The notes beneath the pieces were generated by a model that saw only the letters and a program-made list of their open reading frames with translations, ran no database searches and was not told the DNA's origin. A stretch of 33,595 bases of DNA from Bacteroidetes bacterium UBA3022 (GTDB lineage: Bacteria; Bacteroidota; Bacteroidia; Chitinophagales; BACL12). The position numbers were made by a program, and so were the translations under genes. Below, piece after piece: positions 1-7,049 of the stretch. Each line of letters starts with the position of its first letter. The first letter of the stretch is position 1. Location of the stretch: positions 1 to 33,595 of the forward strand of contig DDYY01000059.1 of NCBI GenBank assembly GCA_002346225.1, read 5' to 3'.

Positions 1-1
1 G

Positions 2-115
2 GTGCTGAAAGATGAAATAGCAAGCCGACTAAAAAATTATCCTTCCGTAACTTCGTTCAACAATGAGTACCACCACCGTTTCGGTTTCGGGGCAACGGTG
101 GTGCATTTAGAATAA
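2..115 (+). CDS. Smr-domain protein, C-terminal fragment (5' end outside window)
   Basis: An open frame enters the window from the left and ends at TAA 113-115, leaving 37 residues. The tail contains VLKDEIASRLKNYP, then SVTSFN, and finishes HHRFGFGATVVHLE. This fits the end of the Smr domain found in MutS2 and in the Bacteroidota DUF2027/Smr proteins: a helix ending in a KxxPxVxSF motif, then a glycine-rich strand and GATxVxL. Smr domains are nucleic-acid-binding or nicking modules. Which family the full protein belongs to cannot be told from this fragment, and MutS2 is an alternative to a stand-alone DUF2027/Smr protein. It lies 15 bases upstream of the RNase P RNA on the same strand. Confidence 0.6.
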   Translation: MLKDEIASRLKNYPSVTSFNNEYHHRFGFGATVVHLE

Positions 116-130
116 CGTTCTTAAAAATAC

Positions 131-478
131 TGCAGGCCGGCCTGTCGCGTCCTATGTAAATGGGATGAGGAAAGTCCGGATAACACAGAGCGCCACACCA
201 CCTAACAGGTGGCGGCCCTTCGGGGTCAGAGAGAGTGCCACAGAAAATTACAGCCTTGCCTGGCAGGGTGATGGTGAAAACGTGGGGTAAGAGCCCACGA
301 TGCAGTCTGGTAACAGGGTGCATGGGTAAACCTTGTGGGTTACAATGTCAAATATACCGGAGTAACAAGGAGGGTGGCTCGCCCGAATCTTCGGTGGGTA
401 GACAGCAAGATCCTGCATGCGAATGCAGGACCAGATAAATGACAGGACTCAAACAGAATCCGGCTTATGAGCCTGCAG
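131..478 (+). ncRNA. rnpB: RNase P RNA component, bacterial type A
   Basis: This is the catalytic RNA that removes 5' leaders from pre-tRNAs. The conserved P4 5' strand GAGGAAAGTCCGG is at 167-179, and its partner ACAGAATCCGGCTTAT is at 453-468. Between them are GGTGATGGTGAAAACG and a GGTAAGAGCCCACGATGC block, matching conserved regions of the specificity and catalytic domains. Helix P1 can be seen directly: TGCAGGC at 131-137 pairs with GCCTGCA at 471-477, which fixes both ends to within a few bases. Eight T residues follow at 481-488, so P1 plus the T-tract can act as the terminator. The short reading frames across this stretch are accidental. Confidence 0.96.
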
Positions 479-480
479 GC

Positions 481-488
481 TTTTTTTT
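481..488 (+). terminator. T-tract after rnpB helix P1
   Basis: The GC-rich P1 closing strand GCCTGCA (471-477) is followed at once by GC and eight T residues. The structure probably releases the RNase P transcript, but the next start codon lies only four bases further on. Some read-through into that gene is therefore possible. Confidence 0.5.
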
Positions 489-492
489 AACT

Positions 493-690
493 ATGCATAC
501 ATTAAAAGATTTTACTATTTGTCCCTATTGCGGACTTCCTACAAAAATCGTGTGGGTGCACGGACACGGACAATGCCAGTATTGCAAAGTGAATGTCGAT
601 GAATGTTGCAGAGGCGAGCAATTGCCGGAAACGGAAAACGATAACAAGGAATTATCAAAATCAAAAATAGAGACACATGAAAAGCGCTAA
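493..690 (+). CDS. Small zinc-ribbon protein (65 aa)
   Basis: A short acidic and basic protein with two CxxC knuckles, CPYC at residues 10-13 and CQYC at 28-31, followed by a CC pair at 38-39. Four cysteines in this spacing should bind one zinc ion. The C-terminal third is charged and probably disordered. The ATG at 493 was chosen because the longer frame from 439 would start inside the 3' end of rnpB. The last 14 bases overlap the start of the following MORN-repeat gene, so the two are probably co-transcribed and translationally coupled. The function is not recognised. A zinc ribbon of this kind could bind nucleic acid or a protein partner. Confidence 0.7.
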   Translation: MHTLKDFTICPYCGLPTKIVWVHGHGQCQYCKVNVDECCRGEQLPETENDNKELSKSKIETHEKR

Positions 691-1420
691 ACATGTATTG
701 TTTGTATCAATGATTTTAATATCTCCATTCCTGAGGGCACAGGACACTACCTTCATCTTCGATCCTGCCCATCCTGAAAGGGAGCAGTACAAAGTGGAAT
801 TCAATGATAAGACCATCGAGGAAGGGTTTATGGTTCAGGGGAAGAAGGAAGGTGTTGTGCGCACCTATTTTGCCAATGGCGTGCTGCACAAAAGTCAGGA
901 ATTCCGCAAAGGGAAGCCCAATGGTTGGTACATGGAGTGCGAAAAAAATGGGATTGTTCTGAAAGAGGAGAACTATGTTAATGGAGAACTCGAAGGTGAG
1001 GTGCGGACCTATTTCACTTCCAAGGGCATTCGTATAGTGAAAAGTGTATACCACTACCGCAACGGACAGTTTAATGGCACCTGCAGCGATTATAATGATA
1101 TGGGAAATCTAGTGGCTTTTGCTACCTATAAGGACGGTATCAAGGATGGCGTATCCAGATGGTATTATAACAATGGGAACCTGGCCATGGAGCAGCATTA
1201 TGTCAACGGCTTGCTGGACGGCATGCAAACAATGTATTACGAAAATGGAAATGTCCAATCCATCGGCAATTACAAGGACAACCTGAAGACCGGTACCTGG
1301 AAAGAATTTTATGAAAATGGGACCATGAGTGCTATGGGCGACTATGTGAATGACCAGAAACAGGGGCCCTGGAAAACCTACTATGAAGACGGAAGTTTCA
1401 GCGAAACGGAAATCTATTAA
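677..1420 (+). CDS. Secreted MORN-repeat protein, YwqK-like
   Basis: The 247-residue protein starts with a hydrophobic signal sequence ending near LRAQ at residue 22, so it is exported to the periplasm or outer surface. The rest is about eight degenerate repeats of roughly 23 residues with the pattern G-x-W-x-x-Y-Y-x-N-G-x-x, for example WYYNNGN, MYYENGN, FYENGT and YYEDGS. These are MORN-like repeats of the family often labelled YwqK antitoxin in databases. That label is historical and I see no adjacent toxin. The start overlaps the zinc-ribbon gene by 14 bases, and the stop lies 30 bases before the sigma-54 regulator. The role is unknown. Such repeats usually make beta-hairpin stacks that bind lipids or proteins. 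Confidence 0.8.
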   Translation: MKSAKHVLFVSMILISPFLRAQDTTFIFDPAHPEREQYKVEFNDKTIEEGFMVQGKKEGVVRTYFANGVLHKSQEFRKGKPNGWYMECEKNGIVLKEENYVNGELEGEVRTYFTSKGIRIVKSVYHYRNGQFNGTCSDYNDMGNLVAFATYKDGIKDGVSRWYYNNGNLAMEQHYVNGLLDGMQTMYYENGNVQSIGNYKDNLKTGTWKEFYENGTMSAMGDYVNDQKQGPWKTYYEDGSFSETEIY

Positions 1421-1450
1421 ACCAAACAATAATACCTTACTTTTACAATC

Positions 1451-2806
1451 ATGGCTAATATTCTCTTGATAGACGACGAAAAAAGCATCCGGAAAACCCT
1501 GCGCGAAATCCTGGAATATGAAGGGTATAATGTAGAAGAAGCACAGGATGGGGCAGAGGGGCTGCGGATGATACAGGATGGAGATTTCGATGCTGTATTG
1601 TGCGATATCAAAATGCCGAAAATGGACGGAATGGAAGTGCTGGAAAAAGCTACTAAATCCAATCCTGATGTGCCCCTGATTATGATTTCCGGACACGGAA
1701 CACTCGAGACAGCTGTGGATGCCGTCAAGAATGGCGCTTTCGATTACGTGGCTAAGCCGCCTGATTTGAACCGCCTGCTCATCACCATCCGTAATGCCCT
1801 CGACAAAAGCAATCTGATTACCGAGACCAAAGTCCTCAAAAGAAAGGTTACCAAAACACGGGAAATCATAGGGGGATCGCCTGCTATTCAGAAAATCAAG
1901 GATACCATCGAAAGGGTGGCACCTACAGATGCACGGGTACTTATTACCGGAGACAACGGTACCGGTAAAGAGTTGGTAGCGCGATGGATACATGAAAAAA
2001 GCAATCGCGCGAACGGCCCGCTGGTAGAAGTGAACTGTGCAGCCATCCCCGCAGAATTGATAGAAAGCGAACTGTTCGGCCACGAAAAGGGAGCCTTCAC
2101 TTCGGCTATTAAGCAACGTATCGGAAAATTTGAACAAGCCAACGGGGGAACATTATTCCTAGATGAAATCGGCGACATGAGCCTAAGTGCTCAGGCTAAA
2201 GTATTGCGCGCATTACAGGAAAATAAGATTACCAGAGTAGGCGGGGATAAGGAAATACCGGTAGATGTGCGGGTCGTCGCAGCTACCAATAAGGAGTTGA
2301 TGAAGGAGATTGATGAGAACAAATTCCGAATGGACTTGTATCACCGACTCAGCGTTATCCTTATTCATGTTCCTTCTCTCAACGAGCGCGATGAGGATAT
2401 TCCTTTGCTGGCCGATAGGTTTGTAAAAGAAATATGTGAAGACCATAGCATGCCGCGGAAAACGATTACCCCCAAGGCAATGCATGAGCTACAGCTGATT
2501 AACTGGACAGGAAATATCCGCGAACTGCGCAACGTTATTGAACGATTGGTGATTCTCAGCGATAATAAGATTACGGAAGAAGAAGTGCTTGCCTATGCGC
2601 AATCGCCCAAAGGTGGCGGCAACCCCAAGGACCTTTTCGACCGTTTCGAAAAATTCCAGGATTTCAAGGAATATATTGAAAAAGAATTCATACAACACCG
2701 CCTGCAGAAGAACAACTGGAACGTTTCAAAGACAGCAGAGGAACTCGATATCCAGCGTTCTCACCTCTACAACAAGATTGAAAAGTACGATTTGAAGCGA
2801 GAGTAA
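1451..2806 (+). CDS. NtrC-family sigma-54-dependent response regulator
   Basis: This 451-aa protein has all three NtrC modules. The receiver domain (residues 1-120) has the acidic pocket D8/D9, phosphoacceptor D52 in LCDIKMPK, and K102. The AAA+ domain (about 140-380) has Walker A GDNGTGKE at 167-174, Walker B with GTLFLDEIGD at 233-242, and the FRxDLYxRL arginine-finger region at 292-300. The Fis-type helix-turn-helix is at about 420-447. It should activate RNA polymerase with sigma-54 after phosphorylation by a histidine kinase. No kinase gene is in the window, so it is an orphan regulator. The sigma-54 contact loop reads GAFTSA (214-219) instead of GAFTGA. An upstream TACTTTTA at 1438-1445 resembles the local -7 promoter motif. 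Confidence 0.95.
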   Translation: MANILLIDDEKSIRKTLREILEYEGYNVEEAQDGAEGLRMIQDGDFDAVLCDIKMPKMDGMEVLEKATKSNPDVPLIMISGHGTLETAVDAVKNGAFDYVAKPPDLNRLLITIRNALDKSNLITETKVLKRKVTKTREIIGGSPAIQKIKDTIERVAPTDARVLITGDNGTGKELVARWIHEKSNRANGPLVEVNCAAIPAELIESELFGHEKGAFTSAIKQRIGKFEQANGGTLFLDEIGDMSLSAQAKVLRALQENKITRVGGDKEIPVDVRVVAATNKELMKEIDENKFRMDLYHRLSVILIHVPSLNERDEDIPLLADRFVKEICEDHSMPRKTITPKAMHELQLINWTGNIRELRNVIERLVILSDNKITEEEVLAYAQSPKGGGNPKDLFDRFEKFQDFKEYIEKEFIQHRLQKNNWNVSKTAEELDIQRSHLYNKIEKYDLKRE

Positions 2807-2810
2807 GCTT

Positions 2811-4259
2811 TCAGGTATTCCGAAAACGAATCAACCGTGTTAGCATACCATTGAAAATGAAATGGTGAAAAGGCAATACGGCAAACCAGTACAGGCGTCC
2901 GAGCAAACCCTTAGGTCTGAAAGTAGCAGTCTGAAATAAGGTGGACTTTCCATTTTCATCTTTTATATGAAATTCCAGCCAGGCTTCTCCCGGTAGCTTC
3001 ATTTCCGCATACAACAATAGCCGCTGTTGCTGACGATTGGCAATGAGTACCCTCCAGAAATCCAGGGTGTCACCTGCATAAATATCAGTGGCATTGGTCC
3101 GTCCTCTTCGCAAACCTACACCTCCGAAAAGTTTATCGAGATAACCTCGAATGGTCCACAACCAGTTGCCATAATACCATCCGCGTTTTCCGCCAATGGC
3201 CCAAATATTAGCAAGCACCTGTTCAGGATTTTCAGGAATGACCTGCGAGCGTTTGTCGATGAAACAACCATGCGTTGGCACACTTATCTGCTGCAGGATA
3301 AAAGGGTCATTGCTGCTCGATATCAGGGCATCCTTCCAGCTGGAGGCCACATTGTTCTGCTCTATTTTCTGAAAGGCCAGTTCGACTGCTTTTTTGTAGG
3401 AAAGGGGTTCAATGCCCAGCATTTCGCTCAGGTCGTTTTGAGATGCCACCACCTCCACTTTCATGCTGTTCACAAGATGGACAGCCAGTTTATAGGAAGT
3501 TGATGTGACGAAATACAACCAGTACGATGATAAGCGGGGTGTCATGACAGGTATGGTATAAATGTATCTGCGCAAACCACGCACCTCGGCAAATTGCAAC
3601 AGCATTTGTTTGTAGGTGAGAATATCAGGGCCAGCAATATCATACGATTTTCCGAAAGTCTCCTGTCGCAGTAAGACGCCTGTCAGGAATGCAAGCACGT
3701 TGCGCACCGCTATCGGTTGAATGCGGGTGTTCAACCATTTGGGCGTTACCATTATCGGAAGCTTTTCGACCAGATCGCGAATTATTTCAAACGAAGCGCT
3801 GCCCGAGCCAACAATGATTCCGGCCTTGAGGGTGGTTACAGGAGTCGGGCCTTCCCGCAAAATCGTATCTACCTGCCTTCGCGATGACAAGTGTTTCGAA
3901 AGTTGCACTTCATTGGTAATGCCGCCCAGGTAAATGATTTGCCGCACTGCAGCTGGAGCAATCCATGCAAGGAAATTGCGCGCAGCAGCAGCTTCGAGCG
4001 CCTCGAAATCTGCATCATTGTCGCTCATGGAATGAATGAGGTAATAGGCAGCATCGATACCGCTTTCAGTGGTGGGTTGCTCAGGTGGGTTCAGGAAATC
4101 TACCTCCAGAAGTGTGATGCGTTCATGCAGAAACACCTGGTTGTCTTTGAATCGGCTCTTATTCCGCACACAGCACAACACATCATGCCCCTCTGCAATA
4201 AGCAGCGGTAACAGTCGCTTGCCAATGTATCCGTTGGCGCCGGTAAGTAGGATCTTCAT
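2811..4259 (-). CDS. SDR-type NAD(P)-binding oxidoreductase with DUF2867 domain
   Basis: The 482-aa protein opens with TGANGYIGKRLL, the GxxGxxG dinucleotide-binding loop of an atypical short-chain dehydrogenase of the NmrA/UDP-sugar epimerase type. The Rossmann part covers about residues 1-300 and includes GRP-like sequences such as YLGGIT and the interior IAGPDILTY. The remaining about 170 residues match the layout of DUF2867, ending in hydrophobic helices near FAVLPFHHFIFNGML. Homologues of this two-domain build are common in Bacteroidota, but the substrate is unknown. It is convergent with the sigma-54 regulator, with only four bases between stop codons. It is the last gene of a probable minus-strand unit starting at 6825, with 92 bases between it and the preceding hydrolase gene. 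Confidence 0.85.
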   Translation of the reverse strand: MKILLTGANGYIGKRLLPLLIAEGHDVLCCVRNKSRFKDNQVFLHERITLLEVDFLNPPEQPTTESGIDAAYYLIHSMSDNDADFEALEAAAARNFLAWIAPAAVRQIIYLGGITNEVQLSKHLSSRRQVDTILREGPTPVTTLKAGIIVGSGSASFEIIRDLVEKLPIMVTPKWLNTRIQPIAVRNVLAFLTGVLLRQETFGKSYDIAGPDILTYKQMLLQFAEVRGLRRYIYTIPVMTPRLSSYWLYFVTSTSYKLAVHLVNSMKVEVVASQNDLSEMLGIEPLSYKKAVELAFQKIEQNNVASSWKDALISSSNDPFILQQISVPTHGCFIDKRSQVIPENPEQVLANIWAIGGKRGWYYGNWLWTIRGYLDKLFGGVGLRRGRTNATDIYAGDTLDFWRVLIANRQQQRLLLYAEMKLPGEAWLEFHIKDENGKSTLFQTATFRPKGLLGRLYWFAVLPFHHFIFNGMLTRLIRFRNT

Positions 4260-4351
4260 AATTGCAGGTCCGGGTGAAAAGTATGCATTCGGTGTTCTTG
4301 ATTATACTAACAAATAATAGGGGGGGTAGGTTGCCAACGTTATATTGTCCG

Positions 4352-5458
4352 CTATTTCGACGCTACCCACCATTCGGGTTCTTTTTCCCATTCATGCATG
4401 CCGGCTTCATGAATCTTACCCGGTGTGGCTATGAATGCCGGATGCTGTTGGCTTTCAGCAGCCGCAAGGTATCGCTCAGCGGGCTCCCGCCAGTGGTGTA
4501 ACGCCAGCGTGAAGCCACCCCAGTGCACCGGTATGGAGCATTGCACTTTGGCATCCAATGCAGCCTGCACAGCCTCCTCAGGAAACATGTGAATCTGCTG
4601 CCATAGTGGGTTGTATTGTCCGCATTCCATGAATCCCATATCGAAAGGCCCTAGTTTTTCACCTACTTCCTTGAAGTGATCTCCGTAGCCTCCGTCACCG
4701 CTCCAGTATATACTTGCTGTTGCAGTTTTGAATGCAAATCCACCCCACAGGCATCGCGAGCGATCGGAAATACCTCGTCCGGAAAAATGTCTCGAGGGGG
4801 TAAAGGTGATAGTTACGTTGTCCAGCTGAACAGTATCCCACCAATCTAATTCCTGAATGGCCGAAGCCGGCACACCCCATTTTTCCAGGTGACGTCCAAC
4901 TCCCAGTGCAACAATGAAGTTGTTCGATACATGCCGCAATCGTTGAATGCTCGGATAGTCGAGATGGTCGTAATGATCATGCGACATAAGGATAGCATCT
5001 AAGGGTGGAAGGGTATCGATAATTTCCAATGTGTTTTCGCTGAACCTCCGCACCTTGAAAGGAGCTATCGGAGCGGCATTGGGCCCTAACATGGGGTCAA
5101 TCAATATGTTCTTTCCGCCAATTTGAAGTAAGATAACGGAGTGCCCGTACCAGATGAATTTCGCCTGTTGAGCAGATGTGTTCCATGCTGTCGCATCAAA
5201 AGGGACTATGGGTATGGCACGCATGGGTGCACGACCCTTGGTATTGGTAAACTGCTGCCGCAGGAGTCCGGGAATTTCCCTGGGATCGATATTCATGGAG
5301 GTATGCTCCAGATTATTGAACTGCTTGCCGTCCCACTGCTTTGACCTACTGTACTTTTCTTTGAATTTACCCGTGCGCTGTTCGCCAAAATGCGGATTCC
5401 AGGAAATGTATAAATAAGGGATTACCAGCAAAGCCGGCACCAAAATAAGCCACCACAT
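4352..5458 (-). CDS. MBL-fold metallohydrolase, NAPE-PLD/UlaG-like
   Basis: The 368-aa protein has an N-terminal hydrophobic segment (residues 2-18), probably a membrane anchor or uncleaved signal. A metallo-beta-lactamase domain follows. The metal ligands are visible: H160-x-H162-x-D164-H165 in SHDHYDHLDY, H224 in PSRHFSGR, D255 in SGDGGYG and H312 in PVHWGGF. The PSRHFSGRG and VHWGGF blocks are characteristic of the N-acyl-phosphatidylethanolamine phospholipase D branch, so phospholipid or another phosphodiester is a plausible substrate. This is family inference only. It follows the RNase Z gene by 50 bases on the same strand. A good -7 element TAGCTTTG (minus strand, 5482-5475) in that gap suggests it can also be transcribed on its own. 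Confidence 0.85.
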   Translation of the reverse strand: MWWLILVPALLVIPYLYISWNPHFGEQRTGKFKEKYSRSKQWDGKQFNNLEHTSMNIDPREIPGLLRQQFTNTKGRAPMRAIPIVPFDATAWNTSAQQAKFIWYGHSVILLQIGGKNILIDPMLGPNAAPIAPFKVRRFSENTLEIIDTLPPLDAILMSHDHYDHLDYPSIQRLRHVSNNFIVALGVGRHLEKWGVPASAIQELDWWDTVQLDNVTITFTPSRHFSGRGISDRSRCLWGGFAFKTATASIYWSGDGGYGDHFKEVGEKLGPFDMGFMECGQYNPLWQQIHMFPEEAVQAALDAKVQCSIPVHWGGFTLALHHWREPAERYLAAAESQQHPAFIATPGKIHEAGMHEWEKEPEWWVASK

Positions 5459-5474
5459 AGCATAAGATTTGACT

Positions 5475-5482
5475 CAAAGCTA
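5475..5482 (-). promoter_or_regulatory. Candidate -7 promoter element TAGCTTTG
   Basis: Read on the minus strand this is a perfect match to the Bacteroidota -7 consensus TAnnTTTG. It ends 16 bases before the ATG of the NAPE-PLD-like hydrolase. No TTG stands at the expected -33 distance, so it may be weak. Confidence 0.4.
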
Positions 5483-5508
5483 CACTAAACAGTCATTGAA
5501 ACCCGCTT

Positions 5509-6453
5509 TTAGTTGTAGGCAGTGTGCGGGGCCTTGACGCCTACATCGAAAACACTTCCCTCCGTCGCCAACTCTGTGGCCGGAAAAATGGCCCGGGCTT
5601 CTTCCAGTAAAGTGTCCAGATTTTCGAAACGGGCGCTGAAATGTCCGATGAGCAATTGGCTTGCTCCGGCTGCATCTGCGACCCTGGCGGCTTGCTCCGT
5701 CGTGCCGTGAAAAGTGGCAGCCGCTCTTGCTTCACTCGCTTTGTCAAAAGTGCAATCGTGGTAAACGAGATCCACTCCCTTTACACATTCAATGACGGTC
5801 TCCGAGTAGGCGGTGTCGCTGCAATAGGCATAGGAACGAGCCGGTGGATGAGGGACAGTCAGCTCTTTATTGGGTATGATGCGGCCGGTGTGCGGGTCTG
5901 TGATATCTTCACCGTGCTTGATGGGTGGTATTAAATGCAAGGGCAGTTGAAGTGCTGCTAGTTTTTCCTTGTCCACCTTTCTGCCTTCAAACTTCTCCCT
6001 GAACAGGAAACCGGCACAGGGGATGCGATGGTGCAGGGGAATGGTCATTACTTCCACGCCCTTATCTTCAAAAATGACTTTGCTGACAGTTGTATCAATG
6101 ACATGAAATTGCAGCGGATAGCAAAGGGTTGTATGCCCGGCCTCCAGCTGTAAACGGATGATGGCCTCCAGACCTTCCGGTCCATAAATATCCAGCGGTT
6201 TATTGCGCTGCAGCAAATGATAGGTTGAAATCAATCCCACCAGTCCGAAATAATGATCACCGTGTAAATGGCTGATAAAAATTTGCTTTATGCGGTTCCA
6301 CTTCACCTGGTGTTCATGAAAACGCATCTGCGTTCCCTCTCCGCAATCAACAAGAAACAAATAGTCGTGAACGTTTACTACTTGTGCACTGGGGTGTCGG
6401 CCATGTGCGGGAACTGCAGAGTTGCTTCCAATTATAGTAACGTTAAAAGTCAT
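5509..6453 (-). CDS. rnz: Ribonuclease Z
   Basis: RNase Z (ElaC type) cuts the 3' trailer from tRNA precursors that lack an encoded CCA. The 314-aa length is that of the short bacterial form. Key residues are in place: VDCGEGTQMR after the first strands, the zinc motif HLHGDH at 62-67, the YCSDTAYSE strand, the FHGTTEQAA histidine and the terminal IGHFSARF motif. The function fits the tRNA-Pro in this window, which has no genomic CCA. The ATG directly abuts the TAA of the STAS gene (6454-6456), so the two are almost certainly translated from one mRNA. Confidence 0.94.
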   Translation of the reverse strand: MTFNVTIIGSNSAVPAHGRHPSAQVVNVHDYLFLVDCGEGTQMRFHEHQVKWNRIKQIFISHLHGDHYFGLVGLISTYHLLQRNKPLDIYGPEGLEAIIRLQLEAGHTTLCYPLQFHVIDTTVSKVIFEDKGVEVMTIPLHHRIPCAGFLFREKFEGRKVDKEKLAALQLPLHLIPPIKHGEDITDPHTGRIIPNKELTVPHPPARSYAYCSDTAYSETVIECVKGVDLVYHDCTFDKASEARAAATFHGTTEQAARVADAAGASQLLIGHFSARFENLDTLLEEARAIFPATELATEGSVFDVGVKAPHTAYN

Positions 6454-6825
6454 TTATTCACCTTCAATTTCACGCTGAACCTCTTCCATCAGAATGTAAT
6501 CGGTCGCCTCACTTTCAGTAGGAACCACATTCAATAAACTGTCCAGTTGTGAAATCTTGATGAGTTTTATCACGGCATCGTTGCATCCGGCCAGTACAAA
6601 AGTGCCTTTCGCTTCCTGAGAAATCCGGTGACCTACCAGCAAAGCACTGAGTCCTGATGAATCGACAAAAGTGACGAGACTCATGTCAAAAATGATATTC
6701 CGGTAGCCCTCCTGGTTCAAAATTACAAGTTCACTTTTCACGTAGGGTGCTATCAGTGAGTTGAGTTTTTCTTCGTCTAATTTGAAAGTGCAATACCGTT
6801 CCTTCTTATCTACCGTAAACTTCAT
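6454..6825 (-). CDS. STAS-domain anti-sigma-factor-antagonist-like protein
   Basis: A single STAS domain of 123 residues, the fold of SpoIIAA/RsbV regulators that bind serine-kinase anti-sigma factors. The signature DMSLVTFVDSSGLSALLVGH contains DSSG, where one serine is the usual phosphorylation site. No partner kinase or phosphatase is nearby, so the signalling partners are unknown. Single STAS proteins in Bacteroidota can also act in phospholipid or shape regulation. It is the first gene of the minus-strand unit, and its stop codon touches the start of rnz. The 224-base divergent region shared with clpC holds its promoter, but I found no perfect -7 element; TATCATTG about 15 bases upstream of the start is one mismatch from the consensus. 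Confidence 0.88.
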   Translation of the reverse strand: MKFTVDKKERYCTFKLDEEKLNSLIAPYVKSELVILNQEGYRNIIFDMSLVTFVDSSGLSALLVGHRISQEAKGTFVLAGCNDAVIKLIKISQLDSLLNVVPTESEATDYILMEEVQREIEGE

Positions 6826-7049
6826 GTCGTTCTTTTGTGAACAATGATAGAAACTTTCATTGATTTGTGGATAACAACTAATCGTTTTTTTTCACAAATT
6901 TGTTGGAGAAGCAGTTTATATTGCATCATTGAATTTTTCTGCAGCGTTAAATGTTGACATTGTTACGACGCGGCAGAACAATAGCCAACTGCTGCGGTTG
7001 TTATTAGTGACACAATGACGGTTGGTTTAATTTTTGATTAAAGAAAAAT

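Noticed and set aside
439..492. N-terminal extension of the zinc-ribbon frame
   Set aside because: These codons lie inside the 3' end of the RNase P RNA and its T-tract.
677..1420. Antitoxin of a toxin-antitoxin pair (database label YwqK)
   Set aside because: No toxin gene is adjacent and the protein carries a signal peptide; the label is inherited from the repeat family.
1109..2137. 342-residue minus-strand frame opposite the MORN and sigma-54 regulator genes
   Set aside because: It is a composition shadow of two well-supported plus-strand genes and shows no family motif.
6842..6862. Inverted repeat CAATGA-N9-TCATTG upstream of the STAS gene
   Set aside because: Short AT-rich arms without a nearby promoter match; too weak to call an operator.
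6866..6874. Perfect DnaA box (TTATCCACA on the minus strand) and a relaxed one, TTATGCACA, at 21693-21701
   Set aside because: Only two isolated sites 15 kb apart, no cluster, no AT-rich unwinding region and no dnaA or dnaN nearby; one chance 9-mer match is not surprising in 33 kb.
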